Origin: Epiperipatus broadwayi | Taxonomy: Eukaryota; Onychophora; Udeonychophora; Euonychophora; Peripatidae | Assembly (NCBI GenBank): GCA_028023455.1 | Contig: JAQFVV010000042.1 | Span: 8,701,922 to 8,765,921, forward strand | Direction: 5' to 3' | DNA length: 64,000 nucleotides | In this document: in pieces, positions 12,455 through 24,159 of the stretch | How the letters are laid out: each line of letters begins with the position of its first letter | Numbering within the stretch: the stretch's first letter is position 1 | The notes under the pieces: model-generated | Seen by the model: the letters and a program-made list of their open reading frames with translations, nothing else | The model's database searches: none | What the model was told of the DNA's origin: nothing | Position numbers and translations under genes: made by a program

Positions 12455-12618
12455 GTGGTGACTGGTACACGCCAACCCATCCTGCATTCGTCTAAATGGA
12501 GCATGAGACTCGTCCAGAGCGTAAGACTCCCACTCATATATAAATTGCTCGATTAGCCGAACTAAATGGCCTCCAATACTACAGCAATGAGAATCGGTCC
12601 CAGGGAACCGTTACACCG
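12455..12618 (+). other. Candidate exon 2 of the small spliced gene
   Basis: It is preceded by a good acceptor ('ttctatctcttcag', AG at 12,453-12,454). Joined to the donor at 11,122 the frame stays open for 33 more codons, starting VVTGTRQPILHSSKWSMRL and ending KLLD at the TAG at 12,554-12,556, for a total of 51 residues, basic and without a recognised domain. The segment is GC-rich relative to its flanks and ends at a second donor-like site (CCG|GTAAAA, 12,618/12,619), so a further exon may exist. The joint is inferred from splice-site consensus alone; no homology supports it. Confidence 0.3.
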
Positions 12619-13499
12619 GTAAAAATCCCGTGAATAAGGCACATATGATACAATAAGACTTAAGAGTTATATGTTTTTCTTTACGCACTTGTATCTGAAG
12701 TATAACTTCCGTTAGTCAGCTCAACCTGTTAATTCAGCATTGATCTGAAAGGGAATACAATCTAAATAGTATTTTACTGTGTAGAGAATATATTAAAGTA
12801 TTCATGCTAGTTAAGTTATGTTAAATTATGTTCTCTCAAAATTAATTATCACTTCCGCTAATATAGCAAATCTAGATCCTTTATAGCATAAATCTGGCAT
12901 AGATAACCATGAGCAAAGTCAAATCATTCTGAATTAAAATCCATTTTATGCTCATGTAAATTATACTGTATTATGATTTTATTACCTGCGAGAGATAGAG
13001 ATATATATGTGTATAGCCAAATAAATAATTAATTGTAATTTACATACTATCACCTGCTCGTGATATGAGGCTACATATATATAACGGAAATGCAAAACCT
13101 CTAAAGTTTATTAAATGTGTTAGAAGCTTAAAATCACCTATAAGTAAACTAACTTATATATATGTAAACCAAACTAATTAAAGCTGTACATCCAAAATTT
13201 GCTATTGATAATGCATCACTTACGTGTGAACCCCTTTGAATTGTAAAGTCCCTGAATCACCTGCGTGTGAGATCAAAGAAGTTACTTACACTATTGTTAT
13301 TTTAAATTATTGTTTACATTGAATATTATTAAATTGATTTTGAATTTATTTTAGTTTCTTGTCTTAGTCTTGCTCACCGACTCACTTTTATTTAATATTT
13401 AATGGTTAATTTTATAACTTATTGAAATTTTACACATAATTAATAATGATAAGTGTGCCACATGATACCTGCATAGATATGCTATACAAAATCCCCATT

Positions 13500-13725
13500 G
13501 TGCTACTGATGAGCTACTGCCGGCACGTGAAGAATTGAAACGCTGCTGTGACCTCAACCTGTGACCTCAACCGTGTCATTTGTAAGGTTGTAAGTCTATG
13601 AGCAATGGTAGAGGAACTAGGGTTAGGCCAGAGCCGTGGCTTCCACCACCCGTAAATCTGGTCGGCCTTAGGATGATCTATCAGAGTTCTAGGTTTTGTT
13701 GCGCAAATGCACATCCGTTACAATA
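13500..13725. other. GC-rich island of unknown nature
   Basis: About 225 bp with GC content far above the surrounding DNA. It holds a 12-bp direct repeat 'gtgacctcaacc' at 13,548-13,559 and 13,561-13,572. The frames are short and unrecognised (66 codons open on the minus strand, 13,514-13,714). It could be a third exon of the 10.9-12.6 kb unit or a SINE-like fragment; I see neither a clear polymerase III box nor an acceptor that decides between them. Confidence 0.3.
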
Positions 13726-15125
13726 AGATAAATGATAATATCTTATAAAAGATTCTTGATTCAGTTATTTATTCAAAATATATTATTTGTGTTGTATCAA
13801 TAATAGAAAAGTGTGAAAGTTCTTTAGTAAACAATCATAATATAGTGGTGTAAGGATTTTTATAATTGAATTATATTAGATTGATATAAATTTAATAAAA
13901 CAAGTGTAAAATATTTGACCAATAAAGTATTATTGGAATAAAAGGGAAATTACCCAAAAGTATGAAAACATAAATGGTAAATCAATGTGAATAGAAATAT
14001 TTATATTATTAAAAATTATCGCTTAATTACTTAATGATCTGAACTCAATGAGAATGCATGAAAGGAGAATGGTATTTATTTTTTTTATTATTATAATGTA
14101 AATAATTTTGTAAATATGTAATTGATCAAAGTTAAATGTTATAAAGATTGAAATGTGTGCCAGAGAATGTTGTATTGAATTGTTTTTGTTTAGCACCAAT
14201 GTCATCAAACGGGATATGGTGGCTAATCGACGATTATTGTTATAAATATTTATTTAGAAATCTGTAATCATAATTATTGTTATAAATCTATTGTTTGTTA
14301 AAAGTAAATCTGTGTTTTATTTCAAATTGGACAATTAGTATTATTTCATTCTGGATCATTAATATCACCAGGTCATACATGAAAGCATATGGTATAATGA
14401 GATAGTGATATAAAATGTATGTTCATTTTAATTTACAATTTGATTCAAGTAATATTCAGCTGATATTTAATTTATTCAATATTAAGATATTGGAATAACT
14501 ATGTGAAATTCAAATTTAAAGAGTTATTATGTTCAGAGCATTATGAAGAATGATATGATATTTAAAAGTCACATATGTTTTATTAAGTTTATGTAAAATT
14601 TCATAAACATATAAGAAAATAAAAAATATAAGATTTATTAAAAGGAGTAAATCTGAACTGCTATATTATTAAAGATATAAAAAATTAATGAAAATCAATT
14701 TTATGTTTGTTTGGAAAGATAAAATAAAATAGGTAGATGCTAAAAATAGTGTATTCAAAATTGAGTTGATTAATTATAAGGGTTCTGATTATTAGTTCAT
14801 GATCATTCTATTTAATAGTAATTACTTATAGAAGTAGAGAGATAAATATTAAAAAGTTTTATAAGATATGAAGTTTAAAATAAGTTAGTAAATTATTATT
14901 AGCATCAATGTATTCTTGAAGTTATATTAATTATTAAAGTGTTGTTCTAATTGTTAAGTATAGATGAGAGTGTAATTAGTTTTTAGATAATTGGATTTCA
15001 ACAAAATCCCACTTACTATTCAATTGTCTAATTGCTGCTTATAGTTATTTTGCTTCCTTAAAGAATAATCATAATCCCTGAGATATCAATAAGATAGCAA
15101 TAATTATTTAGTATATATGGTATAT
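13726..15125. other. AT-rich noncoding DNA
   Basis: No gene, TIR or RNA structure supported. Short minus-strand open frames here look like chance in AT-rich DNA. Confidence 0.5.
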
Positions 15126-15480
15126 GAGCACAGACCTTCACACGACTTACCACACTATCTCATAACACTGATACACTTGAACACATATATGTTGAAAAGA
15201 TAAATAATCACCAATATACATATTTCATGCTAAACCAGCAATCATCAGTTAGTCCAGATTACCATCTCTACACATATATGCTATAAGTGCTCAGATAGAT
15301 ATTAAGATAGCTAATCCTCATACTTTAATGGACAGGCTTCAATCTACTCCACACTCCAACTCTTCAACCGTCCATCCAATTGAAAATCTGATGATGGAAT
15401 GTTCAAAGGCCACCCTGAGGCAAGATTCTTGTCACACCCATGTTGGCCTAAGGTCAATCTGATCCCTCATGTACAGGACA
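15126..15480. repeat. Diverged relative of the arm MITE at 37.9 kb
   Basis: Words in order ('acatatttcatg(c)t', 'aatca(t)cagt(t)', 'agtccagat(t)acca', 'catactttaatgg') parallel the interior of the element at 37,903-38,350 ('acatttcatgt', 'aattgacccagatcaca', 'acattttaattg'). This links the single-copy flank and the palindrome arm by a shared repeat family. Similarity is moderate and the ends are not resolved. Confidence 0.4.
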
Positions 15481-16874
15481 TAATAAGATGATAGCTAGAT
15501 AATTTCTTCAATAGAAATGCCATTATGAAGCATATTTCATATGTTTTTCAATGTTAAAGCCTATGCATTTGTGACCATTCCTATAGTCTATCTTATGTTA
15601 GTTGTATTAAATTAGGTACAGTCTCATTATCGTACATTGTACATGATCATCATATTTACTATCCTAGTCTGCGCATCCCTCATCCCTTTTCACGTAGTCA
15701 CAATACATACACAAACATAAACTGCATTACAACAATACATTACCTTATAAGTAGTTTTTCTATAAAATGTAGACATGATTTATATTGATATCATATTCTA
15801 CACATTAATTAGGATTATAAAAGCTGTTAATATTCTAGAATTTTTATGAAGAGTCTAGAATTTTTTATATAAACTTGTTTTAACACCTTCATATGAATGT
15901 CTGTAAATATGAGACACAATTTAAATTAAGAAGTATGGTATTGTGTTTGAGGTAGAATCATAAAACATATAAATCATATGGTAGAGAAATATTTAAAAAC
16001 TCCATCAATAAGTTATATTTTTTCTCAGAGAGCTGCATAGCTAAAATGATTTTTCATATCCTTGACAAATGATTCACAGTGGTTCAGTAACATTAGAATC
16101 AGATGGCTGGGATGGACATGGAAGATTCCTACTTTGATATATTTGTTTGCATGGGATGTAAGAAATAGAGTTTTGTTATCTTGGAAATTGACACCGTTAT
16201 CTCAAAACTATGTTTGAGAAGCATGAAAAAATCTTGTTTTTAAAAATGTCTACACAGATCTTAGCTTTTTTAAATTCCGAATCACGATGAAATGCAACTG
16301 CTCTTCTACATTTGATTTTTAGATGCCATATAAATAATTCTATCCATTGGAAAAATAAATGAGAATGTTATATTGCTTTTAGTCATTTTGTATCATTTTC
16401 CTGTCAGTTTTTATTTTTCTAATTTCATATCTTCTGCATTATAATGTTGATGTAAAAATTGAAAGGCCTTGAAGTGTAAGCTCAGACAAATATTTTTTTC
16501 ATAGACTATGGAATTTTCAGATGTGTAGTGATACTATAAGTATTTATTATATTGTTTTTTTTTCCTCCTTTCATTTTCATTTTCACCGAATAATGTTATT
16601 ATCTGTAAGTCTGTTGACTCTGAAATATGGAACAGTGAAGTAGTTGGGCATTACTCTTTTTCAAACTTAAACAGATTTTCTTGCTGAATTATAAATTTAA
16701 TTCACATTTATAAAATAAAAAATATATATCTTAGATTGATATACTTCCATTACTGAGCTAAGTGGTGTGAAAAAAAAAAAAGTTCATTAGCGGCTACTAT
16801 TCCCGCTATTTTGTCTAATTATATAAAATAGTGTGTGCAAATCGTTATTTTTCTTATAAATATATATTTTCACA
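15481..16874. other. Noncoding DNA
   Basis: Nothing supportable. A run of 12 A lies at about 16,770. Confidence 0.45.
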
Positions 16875-17070
16875 TGAAAGATTTGACCTTGATGAGTTTC
16901 AAGGAAGTTTAAAATCGATGATAATAATTTTTACCATTCAAGGATATTTTTATTTTTAATTGATTTTCATCATTGATTCTATGCAGTAATAAAAATTTTA
17001 TTGATCAAAATAATTGCTAGAGGAAATTATAATTACACAATATAATTATATTTATATAGTATACTGGAAC
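16875..17070 (+). repeat. Dispersed repeat, copy 2
   Basis: Partner of 2,709-2,908, with the same landmark words in the same order. It ends about 200 bp before an RTE 3' fragment. Confidence 0.5.
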
Positions 17071-17267
17071 AAAATTAATTTTATATATTAAATATTTTTT
17101 ATAAATACAAAAATTTTATGCTCAAAGTATAAACATATAAAATATTTTATTATATTGTTTTTAAAATAGAAAATCGATCTGAATGTGAACTAAGCAGCAT
17201 TTAATTACAGAAATGTGTACGTTTTGGATTTGTAAGTTATTATAAACAATAACTTCTATTTATAAAA

Positions 17268-17690
17268 GACTATGGCCATTCTTACTTATGGATCTGAGAC
17301 TTGGACACTTAATAGAAGAGCAATACAGAGACTTCAGACCACTCAAAGAAGTATGGAGAGATGCATGTTGGGAGTAACAAGAAGAGATCGAAAACGCAAT
17401 ATATGGGTAAGAGAACAAACAGGTGTTACTGACCTCATTGAAAATTAAAAGACTGAAGTGGAGTTGGGCTGGACATATTGCTAGAAGAGATGATAATAGA
17501 TGGATAATTGAAATCTTAAACTGCATTCCAAGAGATTGTAAAAGACCCAGAAAGAGACCACATGTGAGATGGATGAAATAAGAAAGGGTGCAGGGGTGAT
17601 GTGGAAAAGAGAAGCTAAAGATCGGAGGAGATGGATTGAACTTGGACAGACCTTCATCCTGCAGTGGGTTGATAATGGTTGATGATGGCC
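17268..17690 (+). mobile_element. 5'-truncated RTE retrotransposon, 3' end
   Basis: A frame from 17,272 reads ILTYGSETWTLNRRAIQRLQ and on to a stop at 17,447. After a frameshift, the next block reads RLKWSWAGHIARRDDNRWII, then a K-R-P-R-K-R-P-H-V-R-W segment and a final R-R-R-W-I-E-L-G-Q-T-F-I-L-Q-W. This is the C-terminal region after the reverse transcriptase in RTE-type LINEs (known family pattern). It ends in a short TGATGA tail, typical of the clade. Closely related to the copies in the palindrome arms but closer to consensus in the tail region. Inactive: the polymerase and endonuclease are missing and a frameshift is present. Confidence 0.85.
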
Positions 17691-18707
17691 ATTCTAATTC
17701 AGGAAAAGAAGAATTTTAAGGATGGGTTTTGATAACTGTGCAAATGGATCCGTGAAACATAAAGCCACATAATCACATTCTACTGCTTTACTTTGCTTAT
17801 TTGATATTTTGTGAATTTTATTTTCCACACCTTTCACTTTATTTTAATCTCGAACAAAATTGCTTTAAAATATTATGAAGGTTAGAATATCTTTGAGAAA
17901 GTTTTTATAACGTGTATACAATCTGCCACTTCTTAAAAAAGACACGTTCAACTTTACCGTAAAATACCTTTCTAAAAAGTCTTGTTTATTCACTTCATAT
18001 GTCCAGTTCAGTGATTATGATTCTTGGCAGTAATAAATTCAATAGCATCTCATCAGACAAGCAGAAAAACACCAATTAGTCTCATGATATTGCCATAGTA
18101 TTTTTGCAATCTTATAGAGCAGCCTTAAATAAAACGAATTCATAAGTGTAATGAAATATATGTAGTTGAACTTAATTATGCAAAATTCTAAGCCACCTTT
18201 TATAATTTATTCCTTATTAAATATAAATTAATTTTTTAAGTATGTTTTAGTTTTTATAAAGTAGATTTTTACTTTGAAAAACTGTTACATTACACAAATA
18301 ATTTATAATTTAATGATTTTTATAGAAATGTAACTAGTATGATTAAAAATTAATTGCATTTTTTAAAATAAATAAATATATATGTTTCTGAAATTTATTA
18401 ATTTATTTTTATTTATTTTAAAGTAATAATTTCATTTAGTTTTATTAAATCAGCGCTAAAATATTTTTACGATAAAATAATTAAAAATGATTAGAATCGA
18501 AAGATTAATTTCTTTTTTATTATTGTGATTTAATAGTAACAACAACAACAAAAAAAAAAACATCTCTATATATGATGCATACAACTATTAATTTTTATTT
18601 TTAATTTAAAAAGTGATAATTATACTCATATTCAGCCCAATGAGAATTACTTGTTGGTGAATGGGCATCCATCTTTTATTAGCTAATAAACAAAACGTAG
18701 ATAGAAT
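17691..18707. other. Noncoding DNA
   Basis: No gene seen. The words 'ttggtgaatgggcatccatc' at about 18,652-18,673 resemble 'ttggtaaatgggtatccagc' near 35,784 in the left arm, a possible old repeat. Confidence 0.45.
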
Positions 18708-18718
18708 CTACAAAACTT

Positions 18719-18830
18719 GTGTTGCATTGGTGGTCGAGAAGTCAGCGCGAATGCTTTGCACTTGCAGGCAGTTGCCCGGATTGCGGGTTCGCGTCCCGGC
18801 CGATGCTATGACACTTAAAAAAAAAAACAA
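18719..18830 (+). mobile_element. tRNA-derived SINE or retroposed tRNA copy
   Basis: Polymerase III type-2 promoter elements are present: an A box TGGTCGAGAAG at 18,731-18,741 and a B box GGTTCGCGTCC at 18,786-18,796, the latter inside a CGGG/CCCG stem. The 3' end 'atgctatgacac' can pair partly with the 5' end 'gtgttgcat' like an acceptor stem. An A-rich tail follows from 18,817. The 11-bp sequence 'ctacaaaactt' flanks it on both sides (18,708-18,718 and 18,831-18,841), a target site duplication. The body is about 94 nt, suggesting a class II (Leu/Ser-like) parent. It is not a functional tRNA gene: the acceptor is imperfect and it has a poly-A tail. Confidence 0.7.
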
Positions 18831-18841
18831 CTACAAAACTT

Positions 18842-19629
18842 ATATTGAGTAATTGACTACACAGACATCTATTATTCTTTCAAAAGTTGATGGAAAGGCC
18901 TCTATCCCCAAGGGATTATTTGAGTCTGCTTTACTTTTTTTTACACACAAACACACACACACATACAATATATATAAAATAATCAATAATATGTTTAAAA
19001 AAATATATATACAAGCAACAAAGATTACAAATTATAAAATTATCATAGAAAAACCTTTTTCGAACAAATTATGTTTTTTGCCCTTTTCAATATGTCTCCA
19101 GAAAACCACGATTTAAAGTATATACAGCGACATCTATATAAATAGAATAGATAGATAAAGACTCGTATATATATGATTTTTTTCTTTGAATTTTTCATAT
19201 TATATAGACATTTATATAGTGCTGTAATATATGTGTATACAATACATCAGTTCCGTCTTCCATGTTTTGTTCTAAGCTTCTTAATGAATAATGTAAATTA
19301 GTAGATAATAGTACAGGCATTGTTTACAATACCCATTGTTCACTTTACCATTCTATATGCACATAGTACTATTTGACACATGCATGTGCACAACACGAAT
19401 GCGTTTCACATACATATTAAAAGATTTTGAAGATGGTTCAGATAATAGAAAGATTATGTGATATTCTGTTAGGAATTGCTTCATAGAAACTGATATAAAA
19501 GGCAGCATTCGCACACAAATTTTTATATTACATAAATCAATGTATGAAGAAAAAAACAACATATTTTTTAAATGGTTCGTTAAGGAGAATTAAATATCTG
19601 GAACTTTGTAATATGAAAAAGAGTTAATG
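18842..19629. other. AT-rich noncoding DNA with CA/TA repeats
   Basis: Short 'acacacac' and 'tatata' repeats around 18,940-19,020. No gene. Confidence 0.5.
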
Positions 19630-20192
19630 ACAGTGTAAAAAATATTACTCTGAATTGGCAAAGAAAATCATAGAAGTGAATAAAAGTGACTCAAATGTAA
19701 AACAACATATTGGTTATAAGAAAATTATGAAAGTATTACTAAAAAAGAAGAGTGGCATCATGAAATATAAAAGAAATTTGCAAAAATTTATCTAGTAATA
19801 AGAAATGAGAAAACAAAGTAATTTATACAATTACAATATCTGAATTGCCAATAATTTGAGACATGCTATTAAATCTATGAGGAAGGAAAATGCTGGCATT
19901 ATTATTGATATCTTAAAAGAAGCAGAAGAGAAAAAAAGTAATTGTTAGTCAAATTAAATACAAAATATTTAATTGATAAAGATATTCCAGATAAATGGAA
20001 GAATGCAGTATTGATATTTAACAAAAGTGAAAAAGATATTAAAAATTACAGTTATATCTTTTGTTTTTAATTTTACACAAGATCTTTATTAAGCTAATTA
20101 ACCAAAACTTTGAACTTAAACCAATAAAAACACAAAAATGATTGAAAAGTAATTTAGTACAATAAAACTCTTCCTAGAATTAAGGGAAGTTA
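19630..20192 (+). mobile_element. Old RTE copy, 5' half, split by an insertion
   Basis: It follows the arm RTE copy (24,160 onward) word by word with heavy decay: 'gtaaaacaacat(a)ttggt', 'attactaaaaa(a)gag', 'catcatgaaat', 'agacatgc(t)attaaa', 'gcagtattgatattta', then remnants of the 'GFKSGFS' region. Many stops and deletions. It breaks off at the target duplication 20,176-20,192 and resumes at 21,409. It is older than the arm copies, judging by its much greater decay. Confidence 0.75.
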
Positions 20193-21408
20193 CTGGAAAG
20201 TCACCCTCCTCACAGTTCTCACAGAATGGCTCTGAAAAATTGGTTTTGCAGCAGTGAAAGGTACCTTTTATATTAATTTGGCCCTTTAAAGGCCTTAATT
20301 TGCTGCTAATGTACTCTTTCATTCACTAAATCTCAGTTTTAGTGCATTTTTAACACAATTTTTCTATGTCTATCTTGTGCTTATCAGCATTTAACCACCT
20401 CATCCCCCTCCCCCATTTTGTGGGTGGTTCAACTGTTTCATGGATCATAAAGGGCTTTATTCCATCTTAGACTTAATTATTTCTCCTACTCCAATTTCCC
20501 TGTCACTCAGAATTTGTTTATAATTTTTTTGTTTTGTTCCAGTTATTTAGGCCATTTTAACAATCTTTTTTTTCACACACCCCCTCCTCTGGGGTAACTA
20601 ACCACCTAAAATTCCACTCAATTTTTCCATTACTCAAATAAAATTATTAATAACAAGGTTTCCAGTGGTTTTTTTTTTTTTGTTTTTACATCAATAATTT
20701 TTCCCATTTCAAAATTGTTTTCTTCATATTACTTTTCATTCTTTCAAACAGTTTAAAGATGGCCACTGCCCCTAGCGGAAAAAATGTGCAGAGACTTAAA
20801 CTACATGAACTAAAACCTTCAAAATTACTCAAATTTTATCCAAATCAAATTTCAAACAAAATTGAACTAAAAGCATCATCACCAAAGAACTTATTTCAAA
20901 GACTCCATCTCTTTTTGCTCTGGATTTTCCCCCCATTCAGGCTGTGGGTTGCTTTATCAAAGGTAAAAAGCAAGTCAAAAAGAACAACCTAACCAATTAT
21001 AATGCCATTCCAAGTACAACGGGAAAAACTAAAATTACTCATCTACAAAAGACAAAAATCAGCCTGTTGCATCTAAACATAACTTAGAAATCACCCCATC
21101 CTCCCTGAAACCTCTAAAGACTTAACTTATAGCAATTCTTCCAAAGTTAATGTCATATATGGATCCTATCAATCCACCAGGGCAACCAAGGCTATCAACA
21201 TTGCTTCTTACCAAAGACTCTTCTTTGACTGGATTACACACCCTTGCCATATCTCCTTTCCATTTCATATGTATTCCTTTCTCTTCATTATATTGTACTT
21301 GAATTTCATTTTGCCATGTAATCATCTCTTTGTAAATCTTTTTTAACTGTTGTGTATTTTGTCTTTTTGATGAATAAAAGCTTTCATCACCGAGAAAAGA
21401 AAAAAAAA
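20193..21408 (+). mobile_element. Poly-A retroposon inserted in the RTE copy
   Basis: It is flanked by a 16-17 bp direct duplication ('agaattaagggaagtta' at 20,176-20,192 and 21,408-21,424), has an AATAAA signal at 21,373-21,378 and ends in an A-rich tail. These are hallmarks of target-primed reverse transcription by a LINE. The body is about 1.2 kb and contains an ORF1-like start at 20,759. The RTE frame resumes exactly after the second duplication copy, so the insertion is younger than that RTE copy. Most likely an internally deleted or 5'-truncated LINE of another clade; a processed retrocopy is the alternative. Confidence 0.75.
20759..20992 (+). CDS. ORF1-like fragment in the retroposon
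   Basis: 77 codons from ATG (context 'aagATGG', a good translation start), beginning MATAPSGKNVQRLKLHELKP and rich in lysine. It ends in a K/R-rich tail (SKVKSKSKRTT). A basic N-terminal part is common in LINE ORF1 nucleic-acid-binding proteins, but I recognise no RRM, zinc knuckle or coiled coil here. The downstream sequence resembles 3' untranslated region, so if this is ORF1 the rest was deleted. The hydrophobic middle (LHLFLLWIFPPF) may mark a frameshift away from the true frame. Function unknown. Confidence 0.3.
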   Translation: MATAPSGKNVQRLKLHELKPSKLLKFYPNQISNKIELKASSPKNLFQRLHLFLLWIFPPFRLWVALSKVKSKSKRTT

Positions 21409-22300
21409 GAATTAAGGGAAGTTATAAAAAAAAACTATAATGATTCTGAATTGTCATTATGCTTTATGTTTATAGATTATGAAAATATATTTAATACTAT
21501 AAACATTTCCATGATAAATAAAGCTTTGATTCATTAAGATGAGATCCACAATATTGTCATAATCTAAAGAATATTTATTAATTTAAATGTAATAAGAATG
21601 GTTGTTAGATTTTTCAATCAGTTTTACAAAAAGTATTTTGTGGATTAAAATGTAAAGATAAGTAAATAAAATAAATGATAAATATTCAAATCATGTAGAT
21701 TTTACAGAAAATGTGATTTTTTTTTGTATAGTATTTAATATGTTTAGGAAATTTTAGGATAGTTGTCAGATGAAATCAAAGTGAAATGATAGTAAGTTAA
21801 AAATAATGTTCAGTGATTTTTGACAGAAGAAAATATTAAAAATAGATATTTGTGAATTAGAGTAAGTTCTATTAATGTGTTGGAATCATAATGGATAAAA
21901 TTAATCATAGAATTAAACTTGAATCGAATGCTTTTGCTAGAAATAGATACAGTAAAAGTATGTGTTTGAAAGAGATCATTTTTTAAGAAACTGAGTTTGA
22001 ATACAAATGTGAGATTTGAATACTTAACAGAAAAGCAATAAATCACATATCACAATATTGGATGGATGTACATTGAGAGTAAGAAGTGATTAAAAAGCAA
22101 AGTTTGTGGATGAGAAAATAAATTGATATCAACAACAATGAAAGATTTAAAAGGCTGAAATAAAACTGATCTAGACATATTGCTACAAGAATTAATAACA
22201 GATGGTTAACTGAAATCTTAAATTGGACTCCAAAGATTGAAAAGGATCGAGAAAGAAATCACATGAGATAAGATAAGGACATTTGTTGGAATGATGTGTA
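21409..22300 (+). mobile_element. Old RTE copy, 3' half
   Basis: It resumes after the insertion: 'gttata(a)aa', 'gaattgtcattatgctttatg', 'gattatgaaaa', then scraps of the catalytic and C-terminal regions, including 'ttaatcatagaattaaactt', 'acatattgcta' and 'aacagatggtta'. The translated scraps fit the positions of FVDYEKA and HIARRDDNRW in the arm copy. Full of stops and deletions, with no function. Confidence 0.7.
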
Positions 22301-22835
22301 AATGGCTTATATTACAATTTTTATGTGATATATACAAAATGAAATTATAAAAAAAAATATATAATCATGAAATAATAAATTGAGATTGCGTAATATATTT
22401 ACATATTTAAGAACTGATATGTGAAGGTGTTTTTAATATCCTCAATAATAATAATAACAACAATAATAAAGCTTATTGTATAATTTTTTAAAAAAAAATC
22501 ATTTCTTAAAATTCTATCAGATTAATTTTTTTATTATTTTAGAACAAACAATTTCTTCATACTAACACATAAAAAACAAATTTAATAATGCAGTTTTTAA
22601 AAAAAATTGAATTATTATTTTTTCCCTATTATTTAAAGGAGAATTTACAATTCATTTAAGCTTGACAGAAAAGCTATAATCACTATCATTATGTTTTGAA
22701 GGCATTTCTAATGAAATATTAAATTTGATTGCGTGATAAAATGAGTATACATGACTACTGTATATGATAGAGCGAGGCATATTGCAAGACAAGAAAATGG
22801 CTGCTGCTTGCTGGAAAATTATTGTAACATACACC
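22301..22835. other. AT-rich DNA up to the palindrome limit
   Basis: No gene. Whether this stretch also belongs to the palindrome arm cannot be decided, because its mirror image would lie beyond the window end. Confidence 0.5.
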
Positions 22836-23574
22836 GAAGTTGGCCATAATATACATATATTAAAAAAATAGAAAAAGAGAGGTTTTATAATATTAATTTC
22901 TCATTTTAATCAGAGAATGAATTTTATTTTAGTTAAACTAGATAAAATTTTAAAAAAACCCAGATAAAAAAATACAGATTGCTTTAATTAAATAAATAGA
23001 AAAGTATTTAATTAATCATGAATATTTAGTATTTTATTAAAATTTGATTAATCGTACACATTTTATTCATAGGATTTACAATGTAATTCAGGAAATAAAA
23101 CTAATTAAATAAAATAGATAAACCCAAAATTTATGTGTCAGACAGTTGTCAGATTAGAAAATACCTTTCAAAAATTAGTAATGATAAAATAAAAATATAA
23201 AAGAGCTAAAAATCTTTAGTATAAGGTCTTGTCTTTCCATATTATTAAGTCAGAAACAAAAACATTAGCAAAGGCTAAAGAAACTAGCATGCCAATGTTA
23301 AGTTATCAAAAGCTGAAACAGATAGATGTAGTGCTGATACATTAACTGGCACAGAATGGTAGTAACTCCTAAAGATGAGCTTTGTCATATGTGGCTAAAC
23401 CTCCAATGTGTGTTTGTTCCAAGCTTTTTTGATGTAGAATCAAGTAGAAAGAGAATGCACTAAATATACCCTATAATGTAACAAAAATCTGAAAGCAAGG
23501 CCATCATTTTTGAAAGATATTTGCTGAACTCATGAATCCATCTACCAAAGATTAATTTTCTAAAGTAATATGAT

Positions 23575-23598
<24 letters not shown>

Positions 23599-23605
<7 letters not shown>

Positions 23606-23763
23606 AAAAATAAATTTAATGGTAACAAACTATTATAAACTATCCTTAAATCTGCAGTACTTTCGGTTGAGGCAGGTTTAAGAAATTAACTGAAAGTACT
23701 CCTGTGGATTTAAGGATTGTTTAGAATAGTTTGTTACCATTAAATGTATTATTTTTATTATAA
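23599..23763. mobile_element. Hairpin MITE, family B (left arm)
   Basis: Inverted arms: 'ttataataaaaataaattta...ctatccttaaat' against 'atttaaggattg...attatttttattataa', about 65-70 bp each with roughly 85% identity, around a loop at about 23,665-23,691. The core words 'aatggtaacaaactatt' and 'aatagtttgttaccatt' are exactly complementary. A TA microsatellite precedes it (23,576-23,600). Confidence 0.8.
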
Positions 23764-23814
23764 CTACAATTTTATTTTAATTAACGGACATTTTATTTAT
23801 ATTATATACATAGA

Positions 23815-24150
23815 GAGAGAGCTCTCAAAATAAGTGCTTAACAAGCTTTGAGAATATCCTCAACCCCAGACTGGTTCTGCTTCTGGCATCATCAGTGAGG
23901 TGCCAGGATATTCAATCATTAGATTAAAAATACTAGGACAAGCCCAGCACTTAATCTAATGTATAACTATTGAGTAGAAAATCTAAAATTGTCAGACATC
24001 CATATGTCTTCCAATCCAGCTATCTAATTCAAATAGCCATATGGGACCAAACTAAGTTCAGATACACCATATATTAATAGCTTTAGCGATATAAAATCGC
24101 CAAAGCCTTAATAGCAAAAAATAAAATGATAAAAAACCAAGTCAGATGTC
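23815..24150. mobile_element. Family-A-like MITE (left arm)
   Basis: It shares words with 5,945-6,290: 'aatatcctcaaccccagactggtt', 'tcatcagtgag', 'actaagttcagataca'. It contains short internal inverted words ('cattagattaaaaata' / 'cacttaatctaatg'; 'agctttagcgatataaaatc' / 'gccaaagcc'). No coding frame. Confidence 0.5.
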
Positions 24151-24159
24151 ACATGATGT

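Noticed and set aside
13548-13572. TGACCT direct repeats as a nuclear-receptor element
   Set aside because: The spacing does not fit a usual response element and there is no supporting promoter context.
16561-16600. T-rich and C-rich tract before 16,600 as a splice acceptor for a gene
   Set aside because: No exon-like open sequence follows and no donor is paired with it.
18719-18830. Functional tRNA gene
   Set aside because: Imperfect acceptor pairing, an A-rich tail and flanking target duplications mark a retrosequence; no T-rich polymerase III terminator follows closely.
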